64,000 nt of DNA from Promerops cafer (lineage: Eukaryota; Chordata; Aves; Passeriformes; Nectariniidae), in NCBI GenBank assembly GCA_013398275.1, contig VZSE01002469.1, forward strand, positions 1 to 64,000, in the 5' to 3' direction. Below, piece after piece: positions 11,901-23,900 of the stretch; within the stretch, counting starts at the first letter, position 1; each line of letters begins with the position of its first letter. A program made the translations under genes and the position numbers. A model generated the notes under the pieces. The model had not been told where the DNA came from and did not search any database. It saw only the letters and a list, made by a program, of their open reading frames with translations.

Positions 11901-14900
11901 CGGGCTCCCGAATTTTGCTGCTGGGCAATATGGAGTGGGTGGAGAGGCGCAGCTTCTCCCCCGTGCCCACGGCCACGCTGGTCTCCTCCTCGTCCGAGCT
12001 GTCCGACAGGATGCGGTGGGCAGCTTTCTTTGGTGTAATTGTGTTATTTTTAGTATAAGTTTTCACTTCCATTTTGGGTATGGAAATGAAACTGTTTGCT
12101 TTAGTCTCTTTCCTGTAATCCTTTTTCAGCAAATGTTTGTCATCGACCGGTGGGACCCGGTCCTGCTCATCGTCCTCATCGAATTCATACTCATCCTTCA
12201 CCGGGGTGATGGTTTTGGGGGGCTCCTGGGCCTTGGGCTTGTGCTTCAAACCCTTCTCAAATTCTGAGTCTGTGTTATTGCCATCAACGGAGCTGGAGGG
12301 AGCGAAGGAAGGGGCGTCCTCCTCTTCTGAGGTCTCTGCAGAGAGAGGAGAACAGCGTGTTAAGGACTGCCAAGGGTTCTGGAGAGGGAACATCACTGGC
12401 CTCCTGCACACACCAACCCCTGCAAACAGCCCTCGTGCCCTTTGACCTCACCCAGCCATTGCAAGTTGGTAGCCAACAGCTTGGAATGCCAGGCTGGGGG
12501 ATCTTTTTGGAAGGAAGCTCCTCCAGCTCCAACCTGCATGGGGTGCTCCCTAAAATAACATCCTGGGTGTATCATGAGAACTTTGGAACAGGGATGACTG
12601 CACACAGTGTAGGTCAAAGCTCCTTAAAAGACTGAGAACTCTAATTAGCACTAATTAAAACCTGCAGACTGTCCCACAATGGTGGCAATGGTGGAAGAGG
12701 CTCTAGCAGGGACAGCCTGGAAGCAGAACCCGAAACACCAGTGCTGGGACAGCTGAAGGACAAGAACACAGGGTGGGCACGCAAACCTCCTCCTCTCCAC
12801 TGGAATTACCCACCTTCCAAAGGTAAGACATCCATTTACCTGCAACTGGCTAGCAATCCTACATCCCAAGTACACCAGGGAAGCCATCTCAGTGCTGGCT
12901 TCCAGGGCAAACAGCCCCCCAGGCTAAAGCTGGCTGTCTGAATTTGGGTTAGAGCTACAGGTGGGCTCCTGACCACAGCAGCATCTGACAAGAGTCTAAC
13001 TTCACTGTCCTCTTAAGGCCACAGCTGTCACTGCCACGGCCACAGAAAGGCCAATCTCACCTGTGGAGCTCTCTTCGCTGGAGGGGTACGTGGTCTTCCC
13101 CAGGAGCAGGTTCACCATGGTGGGAGAATTCGCTACTTTCAAAGGTGTCTCGCCCTTCCTGTTGCTTTGATGAGGATTCCCTCCATAATGCAACAACAAT
13201 TTCACCACCTGAAAAGAGAAACTGAGGCTTGAAGATGCTCCCGATGTTTTGATTCCAGGGATTTTTCTGCATGATTTTCATACATAACTAAACCAGTGGT
13301 GTCTTCAGGACATGCCTTGTAAGGTAAGAGAGAAGCCCCAGCAACATTCCCAGAAGTGGTGGAATCACCATCCCTGAAAGTGTTCAAAAACCATTTAGGA
13401 ACAGGGTTTAGTGGTGCACTGGCAGCATCAGGTTAATGGTTGGGCTCGATGATTGGGGAGGTCTTTTCCAACTTTAATGATCCTGTGATTCTAAGAACCA
13501 ACCTGGGCAGGAAAGAAGGGGGAAGAACAAGGCACAAAATCATGCTCCTGTCCCAATTCCTGAAGAATGAACTATACCCTGTGCAGGGGAGCACCAACTA
13601 AAACACTCACCAGCTCCGAGACAGGGAAATTCACATAATCAGGGAATAATTTAGGCTGGAAAGAACCTTCAAGCCCATCCCATGCCACCCCCTGCCGTGG
13701 GCAGGGACACCTTCCACTAACCCAGGCTGCTCCAAGCCCTGTCCAGCCTGGCCTTGAACACAAATTCCTGCCCGCTCCATGGGAAATGAGACAAAAATAC
13801 CCAGAATCTGTGTTTTCACAGTGGGCTGCTCGAAGCACAAGTTCCCAGAAGAGCCATTTAAAGCACAGCAGTGAACCCCAGCACCCCGACCTTGAAGTGG
13901 CCGTTGTTGGCCGCGTCGTGCAGGGGGGTGTCATCGTCCAGCCCCTTGGTGTTGACCTCGGCGCCCGCCGCCAGCAGCTGCTTGGCCACGTCGTAGTAGC
14001 CCCGGTTGCAGGCCTCGTGCAGCGCCGTCCAGCCTGCAAGGACAGGGACACTCAGGACACGGCACCACCCTCGCAGTGACACTGAGACACAGGGAAAGCC
14101 CGCAGGGTCAGCGTGGCCAGGGCTGTGCTGCTCTGATGGCCAAGTTGGCCGTGTTTGCCCAGATCCCCGTGGCACAGCAGGAAGGAACCTGCAGCTCTGC
14201 CCTGCTCCTCCTGCCAGGCAGTCATAGAATCAATCCCACTGCTCCCTCTGGTCATACCCTGTGCTACAGTCAGAGCATCTGCCAGACCTGACACAGACCC
14301 TGGAAATGGAAAGGTCTGTATGAGAAATAAGGAGAATTGCTGATGTCAGGTGAAAGGCAGGTCTTAAATCTGTTCCCCTATATACCATCATGAAATGGTT
14401 TGTGTTGGAAGGGACCTTAAAGCTCACCCATTCCCACCCCCAGCCATGGGCAGGGACACCTTCCACTATTCCAGGTGGCTCCAAGTCCCCTCCAATCTGG
14501 CCTTCAATGCTTCCAGCAATGGGGCAGCCACAGCTTCTCTGAGCAACCTGTGCCAGGGCCTCACCACCCTCACAGGGAAGAATTTCCTCCTACTACCCCA
14601 TCTAACCCTGTCCTGTGTCAGCTTAGGGCCATTCCCTCTTGTTCTGCCACTCCATGGTCCTGTGAAACATCCCTCTCCAGCCTTCTCCTAAGCTCCTTTA
14701 GGTTTGGCTTTAGGTTCCAATCCCTCTGTAAGGGAAACCCTGGTGCCCAGACTGGGCCTGAGCTCAGAACTGCAGACAGGGCTCGAGACAGCCCCCACAC
14801 AGATTTTCTGGGTGCTCTCCAAACACAGAACACTGGCCTGGGCTCGGGAGGAAACCGAACAGCAGCGTCTCCAGTAATGGCGGCTCCAGCTCTCAAACAA

Positions 14901-17900
14901 ACCTCTGAAGAGCACAGAACAAAATATTTTATCGTGTTCAAACAGACTATTTTTAAGCAGAGCCTGTTTTGAAGTTTCCCAGCGCGGCTGCTCCGGTGTT
15001 TTGCTGATAGCGCCGTGGGAGCGCGTTCCGTTACCTTCACTCGCAGCCTTTGGAGGGGGCACCTGTGCCCGGAATTAATCACAACTGATACTTCAGTCTG
15101 GCACTGGGATTAATCATACGGGTGGAGGAACAGCCACGTCTATTTATAGCCCCAAAATCATGCGAGGAGAGCAGCAAGCAGCAAAGTCAAGCTCTCAGAC
15201 GTGCTGAAGAAAGGCTGATCCAGCCGCACCGAGCGGCACCTTCATCACCCCTTCACCAGCATCCCATGGCTGCCTCCTCCCTGCAGGACTCAGGGCTGTT
15301 CCCATCTCATCCCACCACCCTAAGCTTGGCAGCACTGCTGAGAAGGAGGAGGAGGAGGAGAAGGAGGAGGAGGTGGAGGTGGTACTACTCCTGAACTGAG
15401 GGTCAGGATGGTCAACAACTCCTCCAGCTTGGGTGCCTGGTGGGAGCCTAACCTTGCCCTTCACACTCCCTCCCCACCAGCAGCACCCCCACATTCAGTC
15501 CTTAAAAACAACTCCCAAAAATTCACAGGCATCAGCCCCCCAACTCCAGAGTGATGACTTCACAAGCCCACTCTCAGCAGAATTTCTGTGCACATAATTC
15601 CTTCTATTTTAAGCAAAACCAGAGCTAAACCAGCCCACCTCCCTTTGCAAATCACCTCCAGACCTCCAACACGACACTCCCATGGGAGAGCAGGTTTTTT
15701 GGTTCTGGAGTGGCCTGGTCAGTTTTGGTGTGTGGAGCCACAACAGCTCCAGGGATTCTCTGGATCCTGCCCAGCCCAGCTTCACCACCTCAAGCAGACT
15801 GCACAGCCTGGGAACTGTGCTCCCAGACTCCAACAAGAGAACTGATGCTTTGGGGGATTTTTTAATGTGGCTTTTTGTTGTTGTTTGGTTTTTTGGTTTT
15901 GTTTGTTTGTTTTTTTAAAGGGCAAAAAGACTTTTTCCTCTTCAAAGAGCAAGATCACCATTTTTGGCAAGTCCCCTCTTTCCAAGGTGCAACCCCATGT
16001 TAGAAACAAACTACTTTTTCTGGTGGGAGTCATTCTTGGAGGCGGAACATGCAACCAGGTGGGAAAAACGTTGGGATTCCTGGGCTGTTACCTGCAAAGT
16101 CCTTCACATTGACATCTGCACCCTCGATGATGAGCTCCTTGATGCGCCGGGCGTCCCCGCGGATGGCAGCGCGATGCAGCCGAGTCTCTCCTCGCTCGTT
16201 TCTCTTATTTACTTTATCTTTGGTTTTGGAGGCAGAGTTGGGAGTTCCCTTCTGACAAACTGTAGACTGAGAGGGATGCTTTGGTGTTGTGTCAACTGCA
16301 GGGAGGAGAGAAACAGCGTCAGGGACTGCCATTCCGCAGAATTCCTAAGCCCTTAGAGGGAGCTCGTGCATCACGTTTCGTCTCGGCTCTTCCCAAAATA
16401 TTCTCCACAAGGCAGCGAGAGGCAACCCGAGCTCTGGAGTGGATGTGAACAGAGCAGCCTGTGTGTCCCACGGAGATGGGAATCGCGGGCTGCCAGGCCC
16501 ACTGGAGAGCTGCAGTCCTGGCAGACACTGTGGGCAATCCCGTGATCTGGGAGCAGACAATGCAGCTCCTTACCCTCAAACCCCAATTCCCGAGGGAAGT
16601 GGCCTTTTACCAAGCACATGTGAGGCCTGACGGCTTTGGGAGGAGACTGCATTTCCTGGGAGAACACTGGAATGCTCTGCAGCTTTTTCCCTTTCAGTTT
16701 TCCCAAATAACAGCAACTTAAGCAGTGAGATTGGTGTTTTTTTGGCTAGAAGCTGCAGTGTTGTGTGTAAGATGTGGATATGAGCACATGGATGGCACAG
16801 AACCTCCAAAAACTGGGGTGGGGGGGCATGTTTGCAACAGATAAAAATGACTAGAACACAAAATCTGTGGTAAACACATTCCAGCTGCTCCACACCTCAA
16901 GTTACAGCTGTGGTGGTTATCCCTTCCAAGAGAAGAAACATTAACAACCTACAGAGGATGATATTTTGTCTTTATTCACCATCCTCCTTTTCTGAGATAG
17001 CCTGAGAGGCCAGTGGCAAACACAGAGCTGAGGCAGAGGAGGCTCCCATGGAACCAAAGCTCCAGCTGAGCAGCCAGGGCGGGCTGGGTGGTGGCCTGGC
17101 TTGGGCCTGAGGGACACTGGAAAAAGGAAGGGCAGCCAGAGCCACGTGCAGATCCCAGTGACACCGTTCCTGGAGTCACCTGCAGAGCCCTGTGGGAGCA
17201 GTGAGACCCCAGAGAGGAGCAAACCAGCCCCCCTGCACCCTGCCAGGGCTGGCAGCTCAGCCCTGCTGCTGTACCTGAACATCCCGTGACCCCGGGAACT
17301 CCGGACGTCTGGGAGCCCCCGGTGCAGCTCCCAGCTGTCTGCCACCCTTCGGAACAAACCCCTCCCCAGTCTCACCTGGGCTGTTTGCAGACTCTTCTGC
17401 TGTCATCTGCATGAGGAGAGCGACTTGCTGGCGCTCGGAGAGCGGGTACCCTGCCCGGATCCCCGAGAGGCCCATGCCGAAGAGCAGGCCAGGCTTCCTG
17501 GTGGCGGGCTCCTTTTTAATCCTCTTCCGCTCGGGACCCTGCTTCTCTGTGGGACAAGGACACGGGGACACAAGCCATGAACGTCACCGGAGCCGAAAGC
17601 CATGCTGCTGTCTGAGCACAGGACTGACAGTTCTGAAAAGCTTGTGCTGAGTGATGGATCCCTGTGGGGAGTGATGGATCCCTGNTGATGGATCCCTGCA
17701 CTGAGTGATGGATCCCTGTGGTGCTGGGTGGATCCCTGTGGTGAGTGATGGATCCCTGTGGGGAGTGATGGATCCCTGTGGGGAGTGATGGATCCCTGTG
17801 TTGCTGGGTGGATCCCTGTGGTGAGTGATGTATCCCTGTGGTGCTGAGTGGTGGATCCCTGTGGTTCTGGGTGGATCCTGTGCTGAGTGATGGATCCCTG

Positions 17901-20900
17901 TGGTGCTGAGTGGTGGATCCCTGTGGTGCTGGGTGGATCCTGTGCTGAGTGATGGATCCCTGTGGTGGTGGGTGGATCCCTGCAGTGGGAGCACTGGCAC
18001 CTGGAGCAGCCACCCAGGCTCACAGTGCTGAGGATGCAGCCAGGACAGACCCCACTCCTGCTCCTCCAACAGCCTCCCGTTCTCCTCCACCACCAAAGAG
18101 CAGCAGAGGGAAGTGGGAACGGACCCTTCGAGGGGCCACAGCTAGTGCTGCTCTGCCCATCCTGCTTTAGCAGCCTGCATCCCATGCCAGGGTGCCTGGA
18201 GGAGCCTGCTCAGACTGACACCATCACAGCACGGACCCAGCTGGGGGCACTGAACAGCATCAGCAAGGAGAGCTGAAACATACAGGCTGACAGCTCAGAA
18301 ATGTGGCCATCACACTCAACATCATTATCACCATCAAAGCAAGGAAGCTGCAGCCAAACAGGTGTGGGGAGCACCAGGCTGGTCCTCTCCTCCCAAAGTG
18401 GCTGCTCCCACCTGGCCCAGAGCACCCACCTGCCCTCAGGTCTTCTGCAACCCTCTAAGAAAATCCCAAACAAACAAGAGGGGAGGAAGAAACCCCAGAA
18501 ATGCCTGGCTTGTCATCCCAAATCCCAGCCTGACACTTGGTCTCCTAAATCATCCAGCTGCAAAGGCAGCTCCTGCTGAGAGACCAAGAGCAACCACCCC
18601 CAAACCACAGTCACACGACCATGGAACGGGTTGGGTGGGAAGGAACCTTGAAGCTCATCCAGTCCCACCTCTGCCACGGGCAGGGACACCTCCCACTAGC
18701 CCAGGCTGCTCCAAGCCCTGTCCAACGTGGCCTTGGACACTTCCAGGGATGGGGCAGCCACAGCTTCGCTGGGCAACCCGAAGGTGCCTCAGTACCTTCA
18801 CTGTAATACAAAGAAACAACCCTGCAGCCCCTCCCCCAGCTCTGCTCAGCCCCCTCTGTCACGCTCCACGTGGGCCGGGGGCACGCGGCCAGCGGGACGG
18901 AGCCTCTGGTGCCTCCACACGAAGTCCAGCGGGTCAGGTGGAACCACCAACAGACAGGGTCACACACGGCCACCAGACTGTGCACCACAGCACAGGTTTC
19001 CTCCTTCACCCCCCAAACTGCAGCCGAGGAAAGGTCTCTGGCAGACGAGGGCAGCAGTGCGTGGGGACGTTCCGCTCCTGCCGCTCGCAGCTCCACGGCT
19101 GGGGCACAGCCAGCTCCAGAATCCTTTCCTGGGCACAGTGTGCAGAGCTGCCAACCTCTGCTGCTCAGGGCCCACCTGGAGCAGGTGATTTCCACCCACC
19201 CCTGCTTCTGGGACCCTGTACATTTAAGGAATAATGACTGTTCCAGGGAACCTCTGAACCACAGAGCAAGGCCACCCCTCGTCAAAGCTCTCTGCTCATT
19301 GCCCAGAGAAGCTGTGGCTGTCCCTGGATCCCTGGAAGTGTCCAAGGCCAAGATGGACAGGGCTTGGAGCACCTGGGATAGTGAAGGTGTCCCTGCCCAT
19401 GGCAGGGGTGGGATGAGATGGGCCTTAAGGTCCTTCCCAACCCAAACCATTCCATGATTCTATGAAATGCAAGCCCTGGAAACATGTGTGCATTGAAGGC
19501 GAATCCCATTCTACTCTGAAACCACATTTTGGTCACCCTGGTAGCTGTAACAGAGCTGGAAGATGAAATCAGATCCTAGGACAGATTTTAATGGCTTAAA
19601 ATAAAATTAAATCCAGTGTGCTTACGGGAAGACAACTTTGCCAGGGTGGCTCCAGGAACCATGCTGCTGCGCTGTGTGTCCTGCCAGGGGACTCAGGGAC
19701 ACCTGATCTATGTGTGCAGCACCTCCCTGCTCCTCCTGAGACTCTGAGCTGCTGCTCCAAGCTGCTTAAACCCTGCTCAGCCAGGCCTGGCTTCCCCCAG
19801 CCTTGGTCACATCCAGCCATGCCCCAAAGCCAGGCATGAAGATGCTCGAGGGGTCACATCTTGGCTGGTGCCACCGAGCAGAGTCCCTGAAGTACACGAT
19901 GCCCAGGGCTGCTCCGCACGTACAGAGCCACAATTAGAATGGGAACATTTTCATTAATATCCCCGGGCTGCTGCAGGTTGTCAGCACGAGCCTGAGATTT
20001 GCAAAAATTGATTATCAAGTTCAACTGAAACCCCCTAAACTCCTATTCACTCTGCAGTTGCAGAAATTTCCTCCTCCACAGAACATTTAACATTACAAAG
20101 CATGTGATCAACAAGATAAAAATAAATTGGAAAGCGGCTGCCGCGTTCTCGCTCACTGTGGGGAGGCAGCCGAGGACTCGGGCTCGTGCTTCCTGGTGGG
20201 AAGGGTTCAAGGCCAGCTGGATGGGACCTGGAGCAACCTGGTGTGACAACCTACCCTAAAGGTCCAGTGGAGGGTGTCCCTGCCCATGGCAGGGGGTGGA
20301 GATGAGCTTTAAGCTCCCTTCCAACCCAAATCATTCCTTGATTCTATGGCCCCAGTGCTGGCACTGTGGTGTGGGCAGCATGGCAGCCCCCGGCTCCCTG
20401 CGTGGCACAATCCTCAGGCAACGTGGAGGGACCACATAAGCAAGATCCTTAATTGGGTCTGGAACATAAGCAGAGGATGGAGACAGAGCTGCTCCCATCA
20501 CTCACTTCCCATCCTGAGCCTCAGCAGGGTGAGAGCCCTGCCTGGCACGGGGCTGGCTCTCCTGGCCCTGGCTGCTCCCAGGCTCCCAGAGCTGCACGTG
20601 TGTTATTTCAGCCCAGAGGATTCTACTCAGGATCAGACTTGCAGCAGATTTAAAGGTGTCCCTGCATAGAGATCTCCGCCTGCTGGCTCCTGCAGGCGGC
20701 TCCGGTGCCTCTGGAACACCTTGCAGCAACACGGAGCGACTGGAGAGAACCTCCCCCAGTGTTCCCCACCTCGGCTGACAGAAGAAAAGCTTACTTCACA
20801 CTAAAACCCCTTCAGCAAGCACAAACCCCAGAGACACAGGGGGGGGTGTGCAGGCAGGGAGCCCTCAGTGCCGGCAGCGGCGCTGGCTGGACCGTGCACA

Positions 20901-23900
20901 GATCCCAGCGGGAAGAAGACCACGGCAGCCCACGGATGCTCCATGAGCCCGGGATGAGCCACACCTCCATGCAGCTATTTTTAAAGCAGCTTGTTTGCTG
21001 CTTGCTTCAGCCCTTCTGCAAACCTCCCGAGCATCAGCCCTGGTTTAATTTGGGGATCCTGCTCGGCTCTTCCCTCACGCTGACGCCAGCAGGAACCGCG
21101 TGCGCAGGCTTAAAGGGGAAAGCACGAGCTGAGCCAGAACTGCTCCTGCCTTTCATCACACGGAGCCCGAGAGGCTGCAAAGGCTGAGCAGGAGCAGATT
21201 CCCGGGACAAAGGGGTTTGAGCACCAGCTTGAGGGTGGTTCTCGTGCCCACACGAGACTCCGGGCAGTGCTGCAATGGGGAGCACAAATCCAGGGCTGCT
21301 GGAATAGCTCCATAGGGATCTCAGGGCAGACTGAGAGGGATTCAGTGCTGCTGGGCTGGCTCTGTATGCAGACACAGGCTGAACCCAGCCCCAGCTGAAA
21401 CGGAGAGGGGCAGGAGGAGAGCAGGGCGGTGATGGAAAACCTCTCAGAGGTCTCCCCAACGCACGGTGAGACGCTGGCAGGTCGTGGGGACGCCGGAGCT
21501 GCGCGGCTCCTCGCTCCCCACGCACGCGGCACACGCTGTAATGCAGAAAGCATCTGCTCCCGCTGCTCGGCATGACAACACACGCACGGAAGGTGGAACC
21601 CCGAGGAAAAATACCAGCTCCAAACCAGCAGCTCGTGCCGAGCGTCTCGGCGCCGCACGGCCGCACCGAGCGCCGCCCCACCGGCGAGAGGGGCTCTGCG
21701 AGCGCTGCTGCGCCGAGCCAGCACGACCAGGAGATCAATAGGAATAAATTAGAGCGGCACAGACAGCAACAGAGACTGCACTGCACCCCCGGGAGAGCAC
21801 GCGGGCTGCGCTCCCCCCAGCCCGGCCCAGCCTGCGTAAGAGTGACTCATTCCTGCTGCAGAACTTGGAGGGCATAAAACGTCTTGGAGCATGTCGGCTC
21901 AAAGCAGGGCAGAGCAGGTCCAGCCCGGCACCGCGGCCTGAGGACGCGCTCCCAGGCTCACAGGGCACCTGCAATGTGCACCCGTGACCCGGGAGGCAAA
22001 AGGCTGTCAGCAGCACGGTCCCACCACACGCCAAGGCTCTGGGGCACGCCACAACTGAAGGACAAGCAGGCTGAGAGGAAAGCTGAAGGTGGCAGAAGCA
22101 GCATGGAATGGGAAGCAGCACCACAGCACAGGTGGACAAACAAGAGAGGGCAGTAGGACAGGCCAGAGCACTCGGTGGCGAAGAGCTCAGAGAGGAGGGT
22201 GAGCAGGAGACCCCTGGAATGCAGAGGAACAGGGCTCGGGCTGGGGGGACACTCTGACACCAGGAGGTCACGGGCACACTGCAGAGCCAACGGACCAGGG
22301 GCACAGCCAGGACATGATTCGGTTTATCAACCTAGTGCCAAAAAGGAAAACAAGAGGAAAAGCAAGCACCCTGAGCTGCTCCCATAGAGTGGGGAGCTTG
22401 TTCCCACCTGAAGGATGGAGGACCAGGATGGAGGACCAGAGGCAAAGCCTCATCCCACACTGCTGGAAAGGATGGTGCAGACCTTGGCTGTGAGTCAGGA
22501 GTGGAGAAAAGGTGCCAGCAGGAGGAACAAGCCCCTTTATAACCATGTTAGGTCACTGTGCAGCTGAGCCCACCATCCCCAGTGCTCAGCTGGGCTCCCT
22601 GGGCATGAGGATCTGCAGGGCCCGACCCCACTGGCTGCACTATTTTAAAATATAATTTGACTAGAGAGGTTTAATGCTGTGTGCCAGCCTGTGGTCCAAA
22701 TCCAGGTGTTCTCCTTACATTTGTGGGCCAGACCCCACAGCTGTGCCCTGATGTGTAAAAGCAGCTCCTTCACAGAGTGGCCACTGGCTCCCAACATGCT
22801 ATGAGAGGAATCCAGAGGCTTCATCAGGAACAACAATCTCCATGTTAAAAATGAATTATTCAGAGCAAGACCAATTTTCAAGTCCAGACCGTTCATTTCC
22901 CACGAAATAGAAAGAGCTGGAGGAGGGAGGACGGGGGAGGAAGGCTCTGGCCAGCCCTCCCTCGCAGAGCTGGGGCCAGGACACTCTGCAGACAGCGCTG
23001 ATAAAAGCTCTTGTATTAAGGAAAAAGCCATCATTGATAGATTTTTGGTTCACAGAGACACAGCACACTGCAACCTCTCCCTCTGCATGTTAAGGAGGTG
23101 ATGAGGGGGGAGGAGGGAGATTTATGGCAGCTCCTGTCATAAAACGACCTGGTTTTCTGCGCAGCCCTTCCCAGATGGCTGCTGCACACGGGGAGTTTCT
23201 CAGGGTGATCTGAAGGCTGGTGTGTGCCAGGCTCTCCACACTGTACCGGCATTATGGAGCCCAGCTAGGAAGGGAGAAGCTCTGACATTCACTCTCTCCC
23301 TGGTTGCTAGGTGAGAACAGTTCCTTACTATTTCAGTAAAAGGACTGAAATGACACAAGCGAAGAAAGCCCCGCTGCAGTGCAGCCCCTGCGAGCCCCCA
23401 GCTGCACACACCGGAGCGCAGCCAGGCACAGGGAACGGCACAAACACCACTGTGGGATGCAGATGCCTTTTTTAATAAGCCAGCAATTTGCTTCTCACGG
23501 ATTCCCTCGCCAGCCTTGCCGGCCTGGGACTAACGAGCCCGTTCCCATGCCGTGTCGCTCCAAACACTCCAGCATTAGGCAAGCAGCAGCCGGCTCCGGG
23601 AGAGGATGGTTTGGGTCAGCTGATTCATCAAGCATTTTCTAACCTACTAATTAGCATCACGTAACAACCTCGGGGGATTAGAGAGAAGGAGTTTGAAGCT
23701 CCAAGGCCAGCTCCTGCCAACCATATTCACCCTGGCCCTCATCCACCACAGCACCTCCCCGGCCCACCACAAGCCCCCGGAATCGGCCCGGGCACCAGGA
23801 GAGCCCTCGGAGCCCGGAAAGGTTGATATGCACAGACCAGCTTGGAGAGCTGGTGGGGGTTTCTCTCTCCCTTACTCCTCTGAGAGCACTCAGGGAACGA

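Larger units (their letters stand above)
13209..13890 (-). other. ANKRD11 intron (682 bp) inside the third ankyrin repeat
   Basis: Bounded by the weak donor GTCGGG and acceptor TTTTCAG. About 280 bp is two CR1 fragments in opposite orientations (13345-13493 and 13631-13762). Confidence 0.85.
14034..16091 (-). other. ANKRD11 intron (2058 bp)
   Basis: Bounded by GTAACA and CCTTGCAG. It holds a CR1 fragment (14386-14720), a non-repetitive patch with paired ATTAATCA motifs (14925-15120), a GGA microsatellite (15341-15384) and a T/G-rich simple tract (15872-15918). No second gene seen. Confidence 0.85.

Noticed and set aside
5455..12411. Taking the full 2318-codon open frame as the giant exon
   Set aside because: The frame overruns acceptor 12336 and donor 5604 on both sides; the overrun residues do not match the family, while the splice sites restore the known sequence.
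17645..17989. Possible CRISPR-like repeat array
   Set aside because: Units are contiguous without unique spacers, and the host is a vertebrate; it is a minisatellite.
18362..19450. Overlapping frames of 279 to 290 codons on both strands
   Set aside because: Partly built from CR1 tails on each side; no protein similarity recognised.
21034..21786. Minus-strand 250-codon frame in the 10.2 kb intron
   Set aside because: GC-rich sequence is stop-poor; no recognisable domain and an overlapping second frame of similar length.
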